Below are positions 1 to 10,982 of a stretch of 64,000 bases of DNA, piece after piece. The position numbers were made by a program, and so were the translations under genes. Under the pieces are notes generated by a model that was not told where the DNA came from, searched no databases, and was given only the letters and a program-made list of their open reading frames with translations. Origin of the DNA: Nematopogon swammerdamellus. Its lineage: Eukaryota > Arthropoda > Insecta > Lepidoptera > Adelidae. Numbering within the stretch: position 1 is the first letter of the stretch; each line of letters opens with the position of its first letter. Location of the stretch: assembly GCA_946902875.1 (NCBI GenBank), contig OX336336.1, positions 28,103,558 to 28,167,557 on the forward strand. Reading direction: 5' to 3'.

Positions 1-83
1 ATCGATTTACACGAAAACAGAGAGTAACACAGACAGATAGTAGATGACGCATTGTACGAGTATAATATTTTGTATTTATTTTT

Positions 84-437
84 TATGGAACTGGCACTGT
101 TGGCTCAATCACCTACAACATCCGTGATGTCAGCCCATAACATCTTGAGGAACTAGAACCAATGTCAGTGCTTCCCTTCAGTCGTGCCGGCTACACTGAA
201 CTGGACGGAAAACGCGAACTATTTGCATAGCAGTTTCGATGCTTCAGCACGATGGGACCGACCCTGGCGGTTTAAATTCTACCACCTAGTAAGGAAAGAA
301 GGAAAGGGACCTACAGTTTTACGTGGAATCCGAACGACGGTTAGCCTCCAACGGTCGAGCTGTCACCCATCCAATTACTGTGGTGCGCTTATGATCACGA
401 TTGACAGTCGACCGGCCGAGCTACCGAGGCTGACAAA
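84..437 (-). mobile_element. SINE-B (5S/tRNA-headed), diverged
   Basis: The complement holds the tail (tgtaggtgat), the core and a degraded 5S-like head ending in a TAGCTC-like A box. Confidence 0.7.
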
Positions 438-884
438 ATATGGGCAGGCACACAAATAGGAAATCTATCGGTTCTGGTTATGCCGTTTTCTAGATTAGCA
501 TTTTAATTGTTAATAAATAACCAGATAACGCAGATAATAGAAATTCGACGACTCCTCCAGATCCCAGCTCAGGGGAGGCAGTAGGCAGGCAGCTCATAAA
601 ATGCGCGGAGTAAACTTGTTCTAACAAGTTTAGCGACGGCCTGACCTGATTAGTTTCACCCCTCTCCCGGCGGCGTCCCGGGCCACCGGCTGACGAGCTC
701 CAATCAATAAAAACGCTAAGTGGAACGGGTGAAAGTTAGATAACTTTTTCATTGGGATTAAGGTCTCCTACGATGCTGTGATGAGCAACATAATATTTGT
801 CTAGCTCATACTAGAAGAGAACTGTGTCCCGCGCGCGATCCCCGAGGAACACCAAGTTTAATTTAACTTCAGAGTATAGATATA
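438..884. other. No gene seen
   Basis: AT-rich then moderately GC-rich sequence; no ORF, repeat partner or RNA recognised. Confidence 0.4.
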
Positions 885-904
885 CCGTGTGGGGTCGCCA
901 CTTA

Positions 905-1250
905 AAAATAATAGCCACACTGTATCTCTCCCCGTACATGTCGTAAAAGGTGACTAAGGGTTAAGGCAAGAACATTTAATGTTCTTGGGATAAGGCCAGT
1001 CACCCCGAGACTGTACTTGGGGGAAATATATGGGCAGGGAGAGAGTTCCAGAGTTTGTCGATTCTGTAGAGGAAAGATCTGCAGAACCGATTGGTACGCA
1101 TCCGCGGTAAGTCCAGCGTGTAGGGATGCAATCTCTGCCCAGTGCGTGTAGTACGAAGGTGGAAAGGGGACGGCGCGGCGGGATCGCGTTAAACAGCTCC
1201 TCCGAGCACTCCCCATGGAATAAGGATTGTAGAGATAAGTTTTTAATGTG
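905..1250 (+). repeat. Repeat K with repeat C start
   Basis: gagactgtacttggggg and gggcagggagag recur at 13022-13080 (+) and, inverted, near 42900-43010. No convincing protein. Confidence 0.5.
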
Positions 1251-1599
1251 ATGTATTGTACATACATCGATGTAAGAATTTATTCCTGTTCTGTAATAAC
1301 ATAATTTAATTACAGTCTCATCTCAACGTGAAAGAAGATGATGGTATCAACGAAGTTTTGGAAGAATTGGTCCCATCGTTTGTTAAGTCTCATCAGGTAA
1401 GAAACTAATAAGTAATTAATAATCAATACGATGCTGTGCATAAGGGCGACAGGATAGCCACCTCTCACTTTGGCATTGTGTTTCCACCGAGTCTTGCGGC
1501 AGGCCTTACTTGCTGCCTGATCTGAGTTATCTTGTCCGAATACTAGTCGAAGCTGTCGGCTAGCACAAAAACGCTGTAGCCCGGGCATAAGCTGTTGTT

Positions 1600-1885
1600 G
1601 GACTGCAGTGGCAGTGATGGTTTCATCCCCGGCTCTCGACTTCGGTTGGGGGTTCCTTCGGGTGGACGGGTGGTGGCTCGGATCGGCTGGGGAAAGGCTT
1701 CAGTCTGTGTTTCCCATGGGATTTATTTCGGAAGAACTGCACAGCTATGGGGCCTCCATCTGGCATACATGATCAATGATCACTGTACTCGCAAGCGTGC
1801 AGGGATAGACGTCTGGATTTTATAGCCGCAAGGCTGGTATTTCTGGCCGTCTATAAACAAAACGTAAGAGAGATCATCTGATAGT
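1600..1885 (+). repeat. Repeat J
   Basis: gttccttcgggtggacgg, ggtggctcggatcggctggg and gtctataaacaaaacgtaa recur at 30885-31092 in gene 1 intron 2. Confidence 0.7.
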
Positions 1886-2108
1886 ATATCCATGTCCGAA
1901 TACTTTGCTAAACGTGGTGTTCGGTGTTGTTTTTATTTTATTTTTTATTTTCGTTTATTTGGGAAATCAACAGCAGTTTTACAATAGGTGTGATTATGTA
2001 TAGGTTGTACAATAGAAGCCAATTAAAGATTTCCACTGGTTAATCAATCAGATTATGTTGTGCCTTGCTACCTTACTGTAGGTAGATAGCTAATAAATAA
2101 CTCTGTGC

Positions 2109-2200
2109 ACGTGTGTGTGTGTGTGTGAGGGTGTGTGTGTGTGTGTGTAGAGGGTGTGTGTGTGTGTGAGGGTGTGCGTGTGTGAGAGGGTGTGTGTGTT
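2109..2200. repeat. (GT)n microsatellite with GAGGG interruptions
   Basis: About 90 bp of gtgtgtgt blocks separated by agggtg or gaggg. Confidence 0.95.
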
Positions 2201-2529
2201 AAGTATGTTCTGTTTTGTAAGGGTGTATAGTAATGTCGGAAGGGTGTGAAAGCTATGGTATTTATTTATTTAATTCATCGCCTAAGTTATTATGTCGAAT
2301 GTCTATCAATTTTTGTTTTATATCCTTTTTAAACGAATTTTTTGTGCCTACAAAGGGGTCAGTATCGCTAAACCTATTATTATATGTGTGGACTAATCGT
2401 GTTAGAACAGAATTTTGAGCATAGTTAGTTCTGTAATTTACCAGAATACTTGTAGCACAACACCGATTACTCTCCTTACCCCAACTGTCAGGATACGGCG
2501 TGTGGTGTGTATGTATGTATGTAATAAAT

Positions 2530-3144
2530 ACGGTATTATATTATAAGTATTTAGTATAGTAATTCCAGGCCTTTGCTGTAGAAACACTTGGCGTGTGGTC
2601 ACCCGACGCAAGGACGCTCGGAAACGATTTAGGAAAGCTCCTCATCGATAAGTCTGGTGACCGACGCGCCAAGTCTTTCTTCTTTCAGCGGATAGGGCTG
2701 GCGATTCAAAGTGGCAACGCTGCCAGCGTATTGGGCGCTGTGGGAGAATCGGCTGAATTGGTTGAAATATTTCAACCAGGTTGGTGTGCTTATGATCACC
2801 AACGACAGTCGACTAATCGCACCTCTGCGCTACCGAGGTTGACAAAAATTAAAATGGCACGCAATAATACAAAGCCCTTTCTTGATTTACAGAAAGAGAT
2901 TTCGGATTTCCTGAACCTGGCAGTAGAACGGACTGTGAATGAGTTCCTACAGTCCAGGACCTCCCACGTCACTAGGCCATATAATATAATATTAACAATA
3001 TAATAACATTTTTATTCAGATGTACTTAGATGTAAATTAATAAACCGATAAAAAATCAGAATGCTTGGTGAAATCATTAACAATTAACTGTGCCCCATAA
3101 TCATCATTAGATTGACAGAAAATATCAACGAAAACTCCATATAA
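2530..3144. other. No gene identified
   Basis: One open stretch of 136 codons (2593-3003) lacks any motif I know; its middle contains a diverged SINE-like cgacagtcgac-accgagg segment, so it is probably repeat debris. Confidence 0.4.
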
Positions 3145-3448
3145 TTTTTTTTTATGTAACCCGGTATGGGTGGCTAAGTTGGAGGGGCTAAAGCGCATGC
3201 TCCGACCAGCCAATATCACCTCCGAGAAGGTAGGTGCCATACCGGAGACTTCCCTGGATTGCTGGCTATACTGGACTAGAGGAGAACACAACCGAGGCTG
3301 CTATGCGGCCATCTTACATCCAGCACGGTGGTACCAACCCAGTCGGCTACAATTTGAGCCTACCACCTAGTAAGGGGCAAGGGAAGGGAGCTACAATTTT
3401 ACACCGGTTCCGAACGGTGAAGCAGCAGGTGTAGGTATGCACGTAAAT
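3145..3448 (-). mobile_element. SINE-A, body and tail part (interrupted by LINE)
   Basis: Poly(T) then the complement of the SINE-A tail and body. Its tRNA-like head is on the far side of the LINE at 6780-6881. Confidence 0.8.
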
Positions 3449-3722
3449 AGCCCTAGTCGCGTCAGTAGGGGGCCCGAACCTCGCGACTAACCATCGCGAG
3501 GAGGCTGCCCCGGGCCAACCGGCGAATAGTCTGCTGATGGTCTCAGCGGTCCGTGTGGTACACGGGGGGGTTACCGCTGATAACCTGAGGCAGGGGTCTG
3601 GGGGCCCTTCCGTGCTCCGCGACTGTCGTACAGTCAAGCTCACGTGATTGTGCGACGGCATAACTGCACATCCGATCTGTTCTTTCCTCTACGCCACTTA
3701 ATTACAACCCTCATAAAACATC
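3449..3722 (+). promoter_or_regulatory. LINE 5' UTR / presumed internal promoter
   Basis: GC-rich leader between the SINE junction and the LINE ATG, with no ORF of its own. LINEs of this group carry an internal pol II promoter here; no individual site was identified. Confidence 0.4.
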
Positions 3723-6665
3723 ATGGCACGAAAAACAAAAATAATACGTTCCACTGCGGGTTGTAACAATCCCCCAAAATTTTTCCGCGTTGACCTCGCC
3801 AACATTCGAGGTCTCCGCACAAACATGGTTGCCGTCTCCCATCACCTGGAGTCGGCAAAACCCCACTTACTGTTCTTGACGGAGACTCAAATCTGCCAGC
3901 CTTCGGACTCCGCCGACCTCAACATTCCTGGGTACACTCTATTCCAACGTTTTATACCCAAGAGCGGTGTCTGCTTGTATGGTCGATCTGACGTCTCCGT
4001 CAAGAGACTTTGCCATGTTGAAGACTCCCGCTTCCCCGTGATCTGGGTCCGTGTGAATCTACCTCATGTGGTTAGAATTTATGCGGGCCTATATCGCTCA
4101 CCTAACCTGGGTGTCAACGAATCGACCTCATTCTTTGAGCACCTTAGCAGTGTGACGGACAAGTTGCTTGGTGAGCTTCCAACGGCCGAAATTGTGATGG
4201 TGGGCGACTTCAATGTCAAACACAAGGAATGGCTTGGGTCCCCCGTCACCGATCACTCCGGCCGGGAAGCTTACAACTTGGCCATAGCTCACGGATTGAC
4301 ACAGTTGGTTTCAGGTTATACGCGTATACCTGACAATCCTGCGCATAAGCCCAGCTTGTTGGACCTTGTGCTGACTTCTGAACCTGCAGGATACAGAGTT
4401 AGTGTTAGGGCTCCTCTTGGGAGCTCTGATCACTGTCTCGTGTCCTGTAATGTGCCGACTGTGTACTACGCGCAATCACGCGAGCCTAGTACACGCACAG
4501 TCTGGCACTACAAGTCGGCGCAATGGGAGGAATTCCGATCTTTCCTTGGAACTTTCCCTTGGAGGGAGGTATGCTTTGCCTCAGCGGACCCATCAAAGTG
4601 CGCCGTGTCTATTGCCGAGCTGATACAACAGGGTATGGAATATTTTGTTCCGTCTTCTGTTGTGCCGGTGGGCGGTAGACACAAGCCCTGGTTCAACCGC
4701 CAATGCCGCCTTGCGGTAGAGGCCAAGAATCAGGCCTTCAGGCAATGGCTGTGCGCCCGTACTGCTGAGGCAAGACGCACACTTAATGCCTCCTCCAGGT
4801 CTTGCAAGCGAACGCTCAATGTGGCCAAGTACAAGCACGACCATAAAATTGGCGAGAGGTTAGTCCGCTGTCCAACCGGCAGCCGAGCATTCTGGTCTCT
4901 CGCCAACTCTATTGGTCGAAACTTTTGTCGCTCTGCTACACCACCGCTGGAACGTCCGGATGGATCACTCGCTATCCTCGCGAAGGAGAAGGCGAACATT
5001 TTTGCTCGCCTTTTCGCGTCCAACTCAAATCTGGATGACCAGGGTGCAACCCCTCCCTCGATACCACACTGTGGGATTTCGATGTTGGAGCCAAGGATGC
5101 ACCCTAGACAGGTCTACAAGTGCTTGAAGACGTTGGACACTTCGAAGAGTAGTGGTCCTGATGGCATTCCAGCCATAGTGCTCAAGATTTGTGCCCCTGA
5201 GTTGACACCAATCATCTCCCGCCTTTTCCGTCTCTCCTTCGCCCGTGGGATTGTACCCTCTTGCTGGAAAAGAGCCTCGGTCCAGCCGGTTCCAAAGAAG
5301 GGAGACTCCGCGAACCCCTCCAACTATCGGCCCATTGCGATAACTTCACTATTATGTAAAGTTATGGAGCGCCTTATTAACACCCAGCTCCTAACGTACT
5401 TAGAAGCAAATAAACTCCTGGATGACAAGCAGTACGGATTCCGGAAAGCGCGGTCAACGGGAGATCTTCTAACGTACGTTACGCATATATGGGCCGAAAG
5501 ATTGGACAATTTTGGGGAGTCGCTGGCAGTCGCCCTGGATATTTCCAAGGCTTTCGACCGCGTTTGGCACCGAGGCCTTCTAGGCAAGCTTCCGTCCTTC
5601 GGCATTCCACCCAAACTCTGCACCTGGATCGCCAGCTTTTTGGCGGGTCGTTCCATTTTCGTTACCATCGATGGCTCGAAATCGGACGACTTTCCAATTA
5701 ACGCTGGTGTTCCGCAGGGCTCTGTTCTGTCGCCTACGCTTTTCTTAATCTTTATAAACGATCTACTGTCCTTGGGCATGATACACAGCTATGCAGACGA
5801 CAGCACGGAGCACGAGGGCTATGTTAAGGACTGGAAGAGTAGAGATTCGCGGCACAGGGAGGCTCAACGTTCAGTTGTTGATAAGGTCGATAACGTTCTC
5901 GGAAAAGTAGCTATATGGGGCCAGGAGAACCTTGTCGCCTTCAACGTTAGCAAGACTCAGTGCTGCGCATTATCTGCTAAGGTCGATCCCTTTCCTTTCC
6001 AAGCAAGTTTCCAAGGCAGCGTCGTACCTGTCTCGGAACACCTGGACCTCCTGGGCACCACTATTTCCAAAGACGTGGGTTTCCGGCAACTAATCGAGTC
6101 TAAGGCCAAAACTGCATCCAGAAAATTGGGAATACTTTTCCGCAATCGGCGGTTCTTCTCACCGGCTCAACTATTCCTGTTGTACAAAACACAGATTAGG
6201 CCGGTGATGGAGTACTGCAGTCACATCTGGGAGGGTAGTCCCCATTATCTGCTAGCATCCTTGGACTCGATACAGCGCCGAGCCATCCGTCTTGTTGGTG
6301 ACCCGAAACTTACAGATGGTCTGGAGTCCCTGAGTCACAGACGATTTGTGGGTTCGCTTAGTCTGTTTTACAGATACTATCACGGACGCTGCTCTGCGGA
6401 ACTAGCATCCCTTATTCCCTGCCACCCGTCCTATCTCCGCATGACTCGTCGCAGAGAGACTCAGCACCCTTTTGTTGTTGACATTGGGCTTCTGAGAACC
6501 CATCGGTTCTCTAAATCGTTTCTCTGTCGCACCGCTAGAGTGTGGAACTGTCTTCCGGCGAGTGTATTTCCTGAATCCTTTAACCTGGGTGTCTTCAAGC
6601 GTCGTATTAACGGGCTAGACAGCCTAGCAACAGTCCGCAAATCTGCTGGCATGGCACCTAACTGA
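3723..6665 (+). CDS. LINE endonuclease-reverse transcriptase (980 aa)
   Basis: The N-terminal domain (about residues 20-240) is an apurinic-type endonuclease: TETQI with E54, GDFNVKH with D162 and N164, and SSDH with D236/H237. The reverse transcriptase occupies about residues 440-760: SSGPDGIPA near 478, ALDISKAFDRVWH, AGVPQGSVLSPTLF, and the catalytic YADD at 690-693. The C-terminus carries the thumb and the RTARVWNCLPASVFP motif typical of Jockey/CR1-group proteins. The protein nicks target DNA and primes cDNA synthesis from its own RNA. The start is the first ATG after stop-containing 5' UTR. No frameshift or internal stop. A 60-bp-scale relic of the same C-terminus lies at 10374-10470 and a truncated copy at 53653-53815. 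Confidence 0.92.
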   Translation: MARKTKIIRSTAGCNNPPKFFRVDLANIRGLRTNMVAVSHHLESAKPHLLFLTETQICQPSDSADLNIPGYTLFQRFIPKSGVCLYGRSDVSVKRLCHVEDSRFPVIWVRVNLPHVVRIYAGLYRSPNLGVNESTSFFEHLSSVTDKLLGELPTAEIVMVGDFNVKHKEWLGSPVTDHSGREAYNLAIAHGLTQLVSGYTRIPDNPAHKPSLLDLVLTSEPAGYRVSVRAPLGSSDHCLVSCNVPTVYYAQSREPSTRTVWHYKSAQWEEFRSFLGTFPWREVCFASADPSKCAVSIAELIQQGMEYFVPSSVVPVGGRHKPWFNRQCRLAVEAKNQAFRQWLCARTAEARRTLNASSRSCKRTLNVAKYKHDHKIGERLVRCPTGSRAFWSLANSIGRNFCRSATPPLERPDGSLAILAKEKANIFARLFASNSNLDDQGATPPSIPHCGISMLEPRMHPRQVYKCLKTLDTSKSSGPDGIPAIVLKICAPELTPIISRLFRLSFARGIVPSCWKRASVQPVPKKGDSANPSNYRPIAITSLLCKVMERLINTQLLTYLEANKLLDDKQYGFRKARSTGDLLTYVTHIWAERLDNFGESLAVALDISKAFDRVWHRGLLGKLPSFGIPPKLCTWIASFLAGRSIFVTIDGSKSDDFPINAGVPQGSVLSPTLFLIFINDLLSLGMIHSYADDSTEHEGYVKDWKSRDSRHREAQRSVVDKVDNVLGKVAIWGQENLVAFNVSKTQCCALSAKVDPFPFQASFQGSVVPVSEHLDLLGTTISKDVGFRQLIESKAKTASRKLGILFRNRRFFSPAQLFLLYKTQIRPVMEYCSHIWEGSPHYLLASLDSIQRRAIRLVGDPKLTDGLESLSHRRFVGSLSLFYRYYHGRCSAELASLIPCHPSYLRMTRRRETQHPFVVDIGLLRTHRFSKSFLCRTARVWNCLPASVFPESFNLGVFKRRINGLDSLATVRKSAGMAPN

Positions 6666-6745
6666 GCGTGGTTTCGCGAGGAGAGGTGATTTTGGCTCTG
6701 TCGACTGCACCATTGGTCCCTCGGCACAGCCACCCATGCTGGTTC

Positions 6746-6749
<4 letters not shown>
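6666..6749 (+). other. LINE 3' UTR tail shared with SINE-A
   Basis: Shares GAGGTGAT-TTGGCT, TTGG-CCCTC, CAGCCACCCAT and a terminal ACATAAAA with the ends of SINE-A copies such as 22885-22978. Probably the RNA segment recognised by the LINE reverse transcriptase. Confidence 0.7.
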
Positions 6750-6779
<30 letters not shown>

Positions 6780-6783
<4 letters not shown>

Positions 6784-6881
6784 TTCGTCAGAAAAAACTC
6801 ATTGGTACACGCCGACGGGATTCGAACCGCAGACCTCTCGCATGAGAAGGCGATGCCCAAACCATTCGGCCACCCGCCGCT
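6780..6881 (-). mobile_element. SINE-A tRNA-like head (continuation after LINE)
   Basis: The minus strand carries the A box TGGCCGAATGG and B box GGTTCGAATCC of a tRNA-derived pol III promoter. Together with 3145-3448 it makes one SINE. Confidence 0.8.
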
Positions 6882-6993
6882 TAAAATTATATGAATTGGT
6901 TGAGTGGTTCTCGTGTTACATAATAAGCGAACATGGAATCTACAATGGCGCAACGACGCGCCCTTACATATTTTCGCGAGAACTAAGTACGGA

Positions 6994-7275
6994 GTGAGGC
7001 CGGTACTTAAAAAGAATAGCCCCACTGCGTCTCTCCCCGTGCATGTCGTAAAAGGCGACTAAGGTTTAAGGACGAGATGCCATGACAGGATTGCCGCCTC
7101 TCACCTTGGCACGGTCCTTCCACCGAGTCGTGCAGCAGGTGGGTCTTCGTGCCTTACTTGCTGCCTGATAGTTATCTTGTCCGAATACTTTGCTAAACGT
7201 GGTGGTCGATGTTGTGCTGCAATTTTCCAGAGTTCTTGCAGCACAACACCGATTACTCTGCTCGCTAATCTTAGA
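6994..7275 (+). repeat. Repeat C
   Basis: Starts near ggccggtacttaaaaagaat, has gtcgtaaaaggcgactaagg, accttggcacggtccttcca, gcacaacaccgattactctg. Complete form at 50862-51207 (-). Other pieces: 885-965, 1430-1560, 1890-1930, 2430-2525, 9913-10003, 46766-46850, 47165-47255. Confidence 0.7.
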
Positions 7276-7525
7276 CATAAATTGAAATCATCATCGACGT
7301 CAGATCGGTCCACTGCTGGACATAGACGCCTCCGCGTCTTTCCATTCTATACAACGCCATTACGCAGCCATAGGTAAATCCTCGTGTATATTTTGGAATG
7401 CTATTTTTTCACATTTGCGGTTACAATATAAATACACGATTTTTGCGTACTGGTCGTGTATAGTTTGTAGGAAGGAAGGAAAGCGAAATTCATGTTCAAA
7501 ACTTTACAGTGCTACTTACATCGTT

Positions 7526-7632
7526 ATTTAAAATATTTTTATGAAACGGTTTATCTTTTATTTCTTGCACGGCGTTTCTTCACTCGTAAGTCTTTACGCT
7601 AAGCCGTTTCATAAAAAGATTTTACAATATAA
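7526..7632. repeat. Short inverted repeat element
   Basis: tttttatgaaacggttta and aagccgtttcataaaaa form a stem about 50 bp apart. Confidence 0.5.
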
Positions 7633-7854
7633 AAAAAGTAAATTAATTTGCTAAGCAAAAGGCCGACTTTAATATGGAAATTAAAATTTTAAAAACATGG
7701 ACCATGCCAATTTAAAAACTATTACTTTGTTAACCCCCTACCAAAAAAAAAGGGATCAATGGCGCATGAACCATGTTCATGCGCCGAGGGTCCCGTAACC
7801 GCTGCTTCTCTTTCATCTAATCATATTAGATGAAGGTCTAGCAGGGTAAATTGC

Positions 7855-8220
7855 TTACAGTTCATAGTTTCTACAGGTCAGGCTTTGGATGGGTGGCCGT
7901 ACGACCGTTCAAGTTGGCCGTGGCTCGGATTACACTTGAAACTGTAGTTTCATCCCTTTATCCAAAGAGTTTGTATTACGTCGCTGCGCTCCTTTAAAAG
8001 GAGCGCAGCGACGTAATACAAACTCTTTGCCTTTATCTTACTATGTACATTTGGCTGGTAGGGATTAACCCGTTCGTATTGGTAAACCAGCACTGAACGA
8101 AGGTCGGTTGACGAAAAAGGCTATAATAATTTAATTTTATACGTGCTTTCTGTCCACTTCAACGTAGCCGGCACGACCAAAGGAAAGACTAACATGGCAC
8201 CTCGCTGACACTAACTATTT
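7855..8220 (+). mobile_element. SINE-B, strongly diverged, split by a 67-bp palindrome
   Basis: Retains ggatgggtggccg, gtggctcggatt and the core around tggtaggg. Interrupted at 7963-8029. Confidence 0.55.
7963..8029. mobile_element. 67-bp perfect palindromic MITE with 8-bp TSD
   Basis: Two 33-base arms (CAAAGAGTTTGTATTACGTC...CTCCTTT) around a single central A, perfectly complementary. CCTTTATC is duplicated at 7955-7962 and 8030-8037. The 8-bp duplication suggests a hAT-type transposase. One arm recurs at 58282-58317. Confidence 0.85.
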
Positions 8221-8822
8221 CCTACTCCTACTTACTAGCGATATTTCCTACTTCCATCAAAATTATTCTTGTGCCATATAAATAAAATGTTAGTCAGAAC
8301 AAAGGCACGCGTCAAATGATGATGCAATGTTTAGAAAAGAATAGATAGATTTGAACAACATGGAATAGATAGAGAAATCAACAAAACAAAATGGCGAGCT
8401 ATACGACTTATCTTTGTATCTTGGAATCGACGGATCAGTTCCGATGTATACACGATTATTCCGCATTATATACTCGCGCTGTATGTTACGGAACCGGCAT
8501 AATTGCGTAGATCACTCCAAAATGACGACAGGTATAATAAAAAATTAAACTTGTCTGACATGTTCCACAAGTCGACGGTAGCCTACAAATTTAATGTCCG
8601 TAAGATGCTGGAAAACAGTGAAAACTAGATGTAAGTATGTAGTTACATTACATACCGCGAAACACGCTCTCTTGCTACAGTATTGCAGTATTTTACATGT
8701 TTGTTTATCAAAATTTCATATTGTATCCTTTTGTTTCTTTTTTTTTTAATTGTATTAGTTGATTAGTCATTTTATTCACAAACTGTGTTTTGGAGGATTG
8801 TGTAGCGGAGGCAGGTCATAAA

Positions 8823-8945
8823 TGTATGTATGTATGTATATATTCTTTATTGAACACCAATTTATCAAAATTAGGTACAACAGGCGAGCTTAATGCCGCG
8901 AGGCATTCTATTCTAACTAACCTTTGGGATGTGGGAGAAGTACAT
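8823..8945 (-). mobile_element. LINE 3' tail fragment
   Basis: The reverse complement runs from a gcctcgcggcattaagc motif to an ATATATACATACATA end. Resembles CR1-type 3' UTRs in moths; family not certain. Confidence 0.5.
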
Positions 8946-9519
8946 GCAGGCGAACAAGAATAGTTTGTGACAATGTGTTAGATTAAAGAAATATGTATGA
9001 TAAACTACGTACGAATACTACATAGATACTTTAATAAGCATATATATGTATATAATAAACTTAAATATTATATGTACATTAATCGGTGGTACCGTTGTGC
9101 AACACAATCAACTGAATGACTAAAACTGAATCAAATAAATCACATTGTGTACTATTTTTTATATTAACTTTTTCCTGTCTGTGTATTAATCCCTGTTTAA
9201 TAAAATAAAATAAAAATATACCTACACAATTTTTGCGTAATGGCTTGGAAGACGTCAATGTGAAATTTGTATTCGAAACTATACTCGATAAATTACATAC
9301 CCTTGCGTAATGGGCTTGTATAGAACGTAAATACGCGACGTCTCCCAAGCAGGGCTGCCAGATGATCCAGATAAAAAAACCGAACTATTTACATCAAAGG
9401 GGGGACCCTTAGATTTTTCAAGTACAAAATTGTTTCATGAAATATGGGAACAGACGTCCATGGGCGTCGTTAGACACCGTATGGGTGGTTCGGCGCCACA
9501 TGTCGCGCTTTCTATAAAA
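8946..9519. other. Unique AT-rich spacer
   Basis: No coding or structural signal found. Confidence 0.4.
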
Positions 9520-9900
9520 AAACCGGCCAAGTGCGAGTCATAAACTCGCGCACCGAGGGTTCCGTATCGCCATGTCATGGTTAGCGCCACTCACGCCATC
9601 TATGGCGTGTTATGAAATGCTTCATATTAGTTAAAATTCATGATTAGTTCAAATGCTTCATAGTCTATTCGGTAGATGGCGCGCGCGCATACACTTTTTT
9701 GTTTCGTCTATGGGAACCCCTATGAATTTTTTACGTTTTCTTATTTTTATTATTTGTTGTTATATCGGCCATATTAACACATATTCTGTGAAAATTTCAA
9801 CGGACTACCTATTACGGTTCAAGAGATACAGCCCTCGGACAGACAGACAGACAGACGGAGTGTAGACTTAGTAATAGGGTCCCGCACCGGATACGGATCC
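9520..9900 (+). repeat. Repeat P, complete copy
   Basis: Starts accggccaagtgcgagtc, contains atggcgcgcgcgcatacac, acctattacggttcaagag and a (GACA)n run, ends ggatacgg-tccctaaa. A common lepidopteran repeat; class unknown to me. Confidence 0.75.
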
Positions 9901-10009
9901 CTAAAAACAACTATGTGTACCGTGTGGGGCCGGTACTTAAAAAGAATAGCCCCACTGCATCTCTACCCATCGCATATCGTAAAAGTCGACTAAGGGATAA
10001 GGAAATTCG

Positions 10010-10358
10010 TCAGCCTCGGTAGCTCAGTGGTGGGGTCAGTCGATTGTTGTTCAGCAACACTGAGCACGGTCGGCGCTGGGATGGGTGACCGCTCGACCGT
10101 TGGAGGCTGACCGTGGTTCGGATTCCACGTTAAACTGTAGGTCCCTTCCCTTCTTACCTTACTAGGTGGTAGGGTTTATCCCGGCCGGGTTGCTACCACC
10201 GCATTGAACGAAACGTCGGTCGAAACGGCTATGTAAATAGCCGACATGAAATGAAGGGAAGCACTGACATGGGACCTAGTTCACCCGGTGTTATGGGCTA
10301 ACATCACGGATGTTGTAGGTGATTTAGGCAACAGTGTCAGTTTCCATAAAAAAAAAAC
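10010..10358 (+). mobile_element. SINE-B, nearly complete
   Basis: A box TAGCTCAGTGG, then 5S-like ggatgggtgaccgc, then B box GGTTCGGATTCC, the shared core, the tail and poly(A). Confidence 0.8.
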
Positions 10359-10373
10359 TATTCGGTACGGCGA

Positions 10374-10470
10374 AAATATGGAATGCTCTTCCGAAGAGTG
10401 TGTTCCCTAGGTCCAATTAACCTGTGGGGTCTTCAAAAGACGTGTCAATCAATACACAGCACGCGACGGG
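10374..10470 (+). pseudogene. Relic of a LINE ORF C-terminus
   Basis: One frame reads TAKIWNALPKSVFPRSN and then a stop; a neighbouring frame continues in the same motif. This corresponds to RTARVWNCLPASVFP of the intact LINE, broken by a frameshift. Divergent, so from a related rather than the same family. Confidence 0.6.
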
Positions 10471-10982
10471 TACCAACAGGGCGCCAAATCTGTATTTTTG
10501 ATTTGTTTTTGCGAAACAGTAGATAAATATGTTATATGAATGGACTTTAGCAAATACCGAACCGCTCACCCCAAGGCACTCAACCTCACGCCCACACTTG
10601 GCCAGCAAAACCAGGCCTCACGCACTCTATGTACTTGCGCTCGCTAACTACCTACCGCCCGACGGGCCGCCGGCGGTCTATTTCAGTGGAAATTCGTCAG
10701 CCGCGGGAAGTATACATAGACGCTCGCCCACGCAACTGCGCGCAGCTGCAAAGCAATAACCACTTTGCACTCGATCGTTAAGGTACATTTTCGCACGCAG
10801 CGATTGGCGACGTGAAGCAGTAGGCTATTAAAGCCCGAAGGTAGGAACATTTTCTATGGAGTGATTCATCTGTTACGAAGTAACTATTAAGTAATCTGTG
10901 GCAAAACATTAAATACGAGTATCGTAGTATGCAAAAATTTCCACCCGCGTTTCGGAGAATATTGCCCGCTAGGAGCGAGCCT
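10471..10982. other. Spacer before the 2.47-kb hAT
   Basis: Some GC-rich sequence near 10660-10750, no recognised feature. Confidence 0.35.

Larger units (their letters stand above)
3449..6779 (+). mobile_element. Full-length single-ORF LINE (CR1/Jockey-group type) nested in SINE-A
   Basis: About 3.3 kb: a 274-bp 5' UTR, one ORF with APE-type endonuclease plus reverse transcriptase, a short 3' UTR and a 30-base poly(A) (6750-6779). On both sides lies one SINE-A copy in minus orientation (3145-3448 and 6780-6881), which aligns with the uninterrupted SINE at 49755-50159. The ORF is intact, so this may be a recent and possibly active copy. No separate ORF1 is seen. The last 90 bp resemble the SINE-A tail. 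The clade (CR1, Daphne or Jockey) cannot be settled by eye. Confidence 0.85.

Noticed and set aside
902..1267. 121-codon minus-strand frame
   Set aside because: Falls on dispersed repeats C and K; no protein motif.
5324..5779. 151-codon minus-strand frame
   Set aside because: Antisense shadow of the LINE reverse transcriptase.
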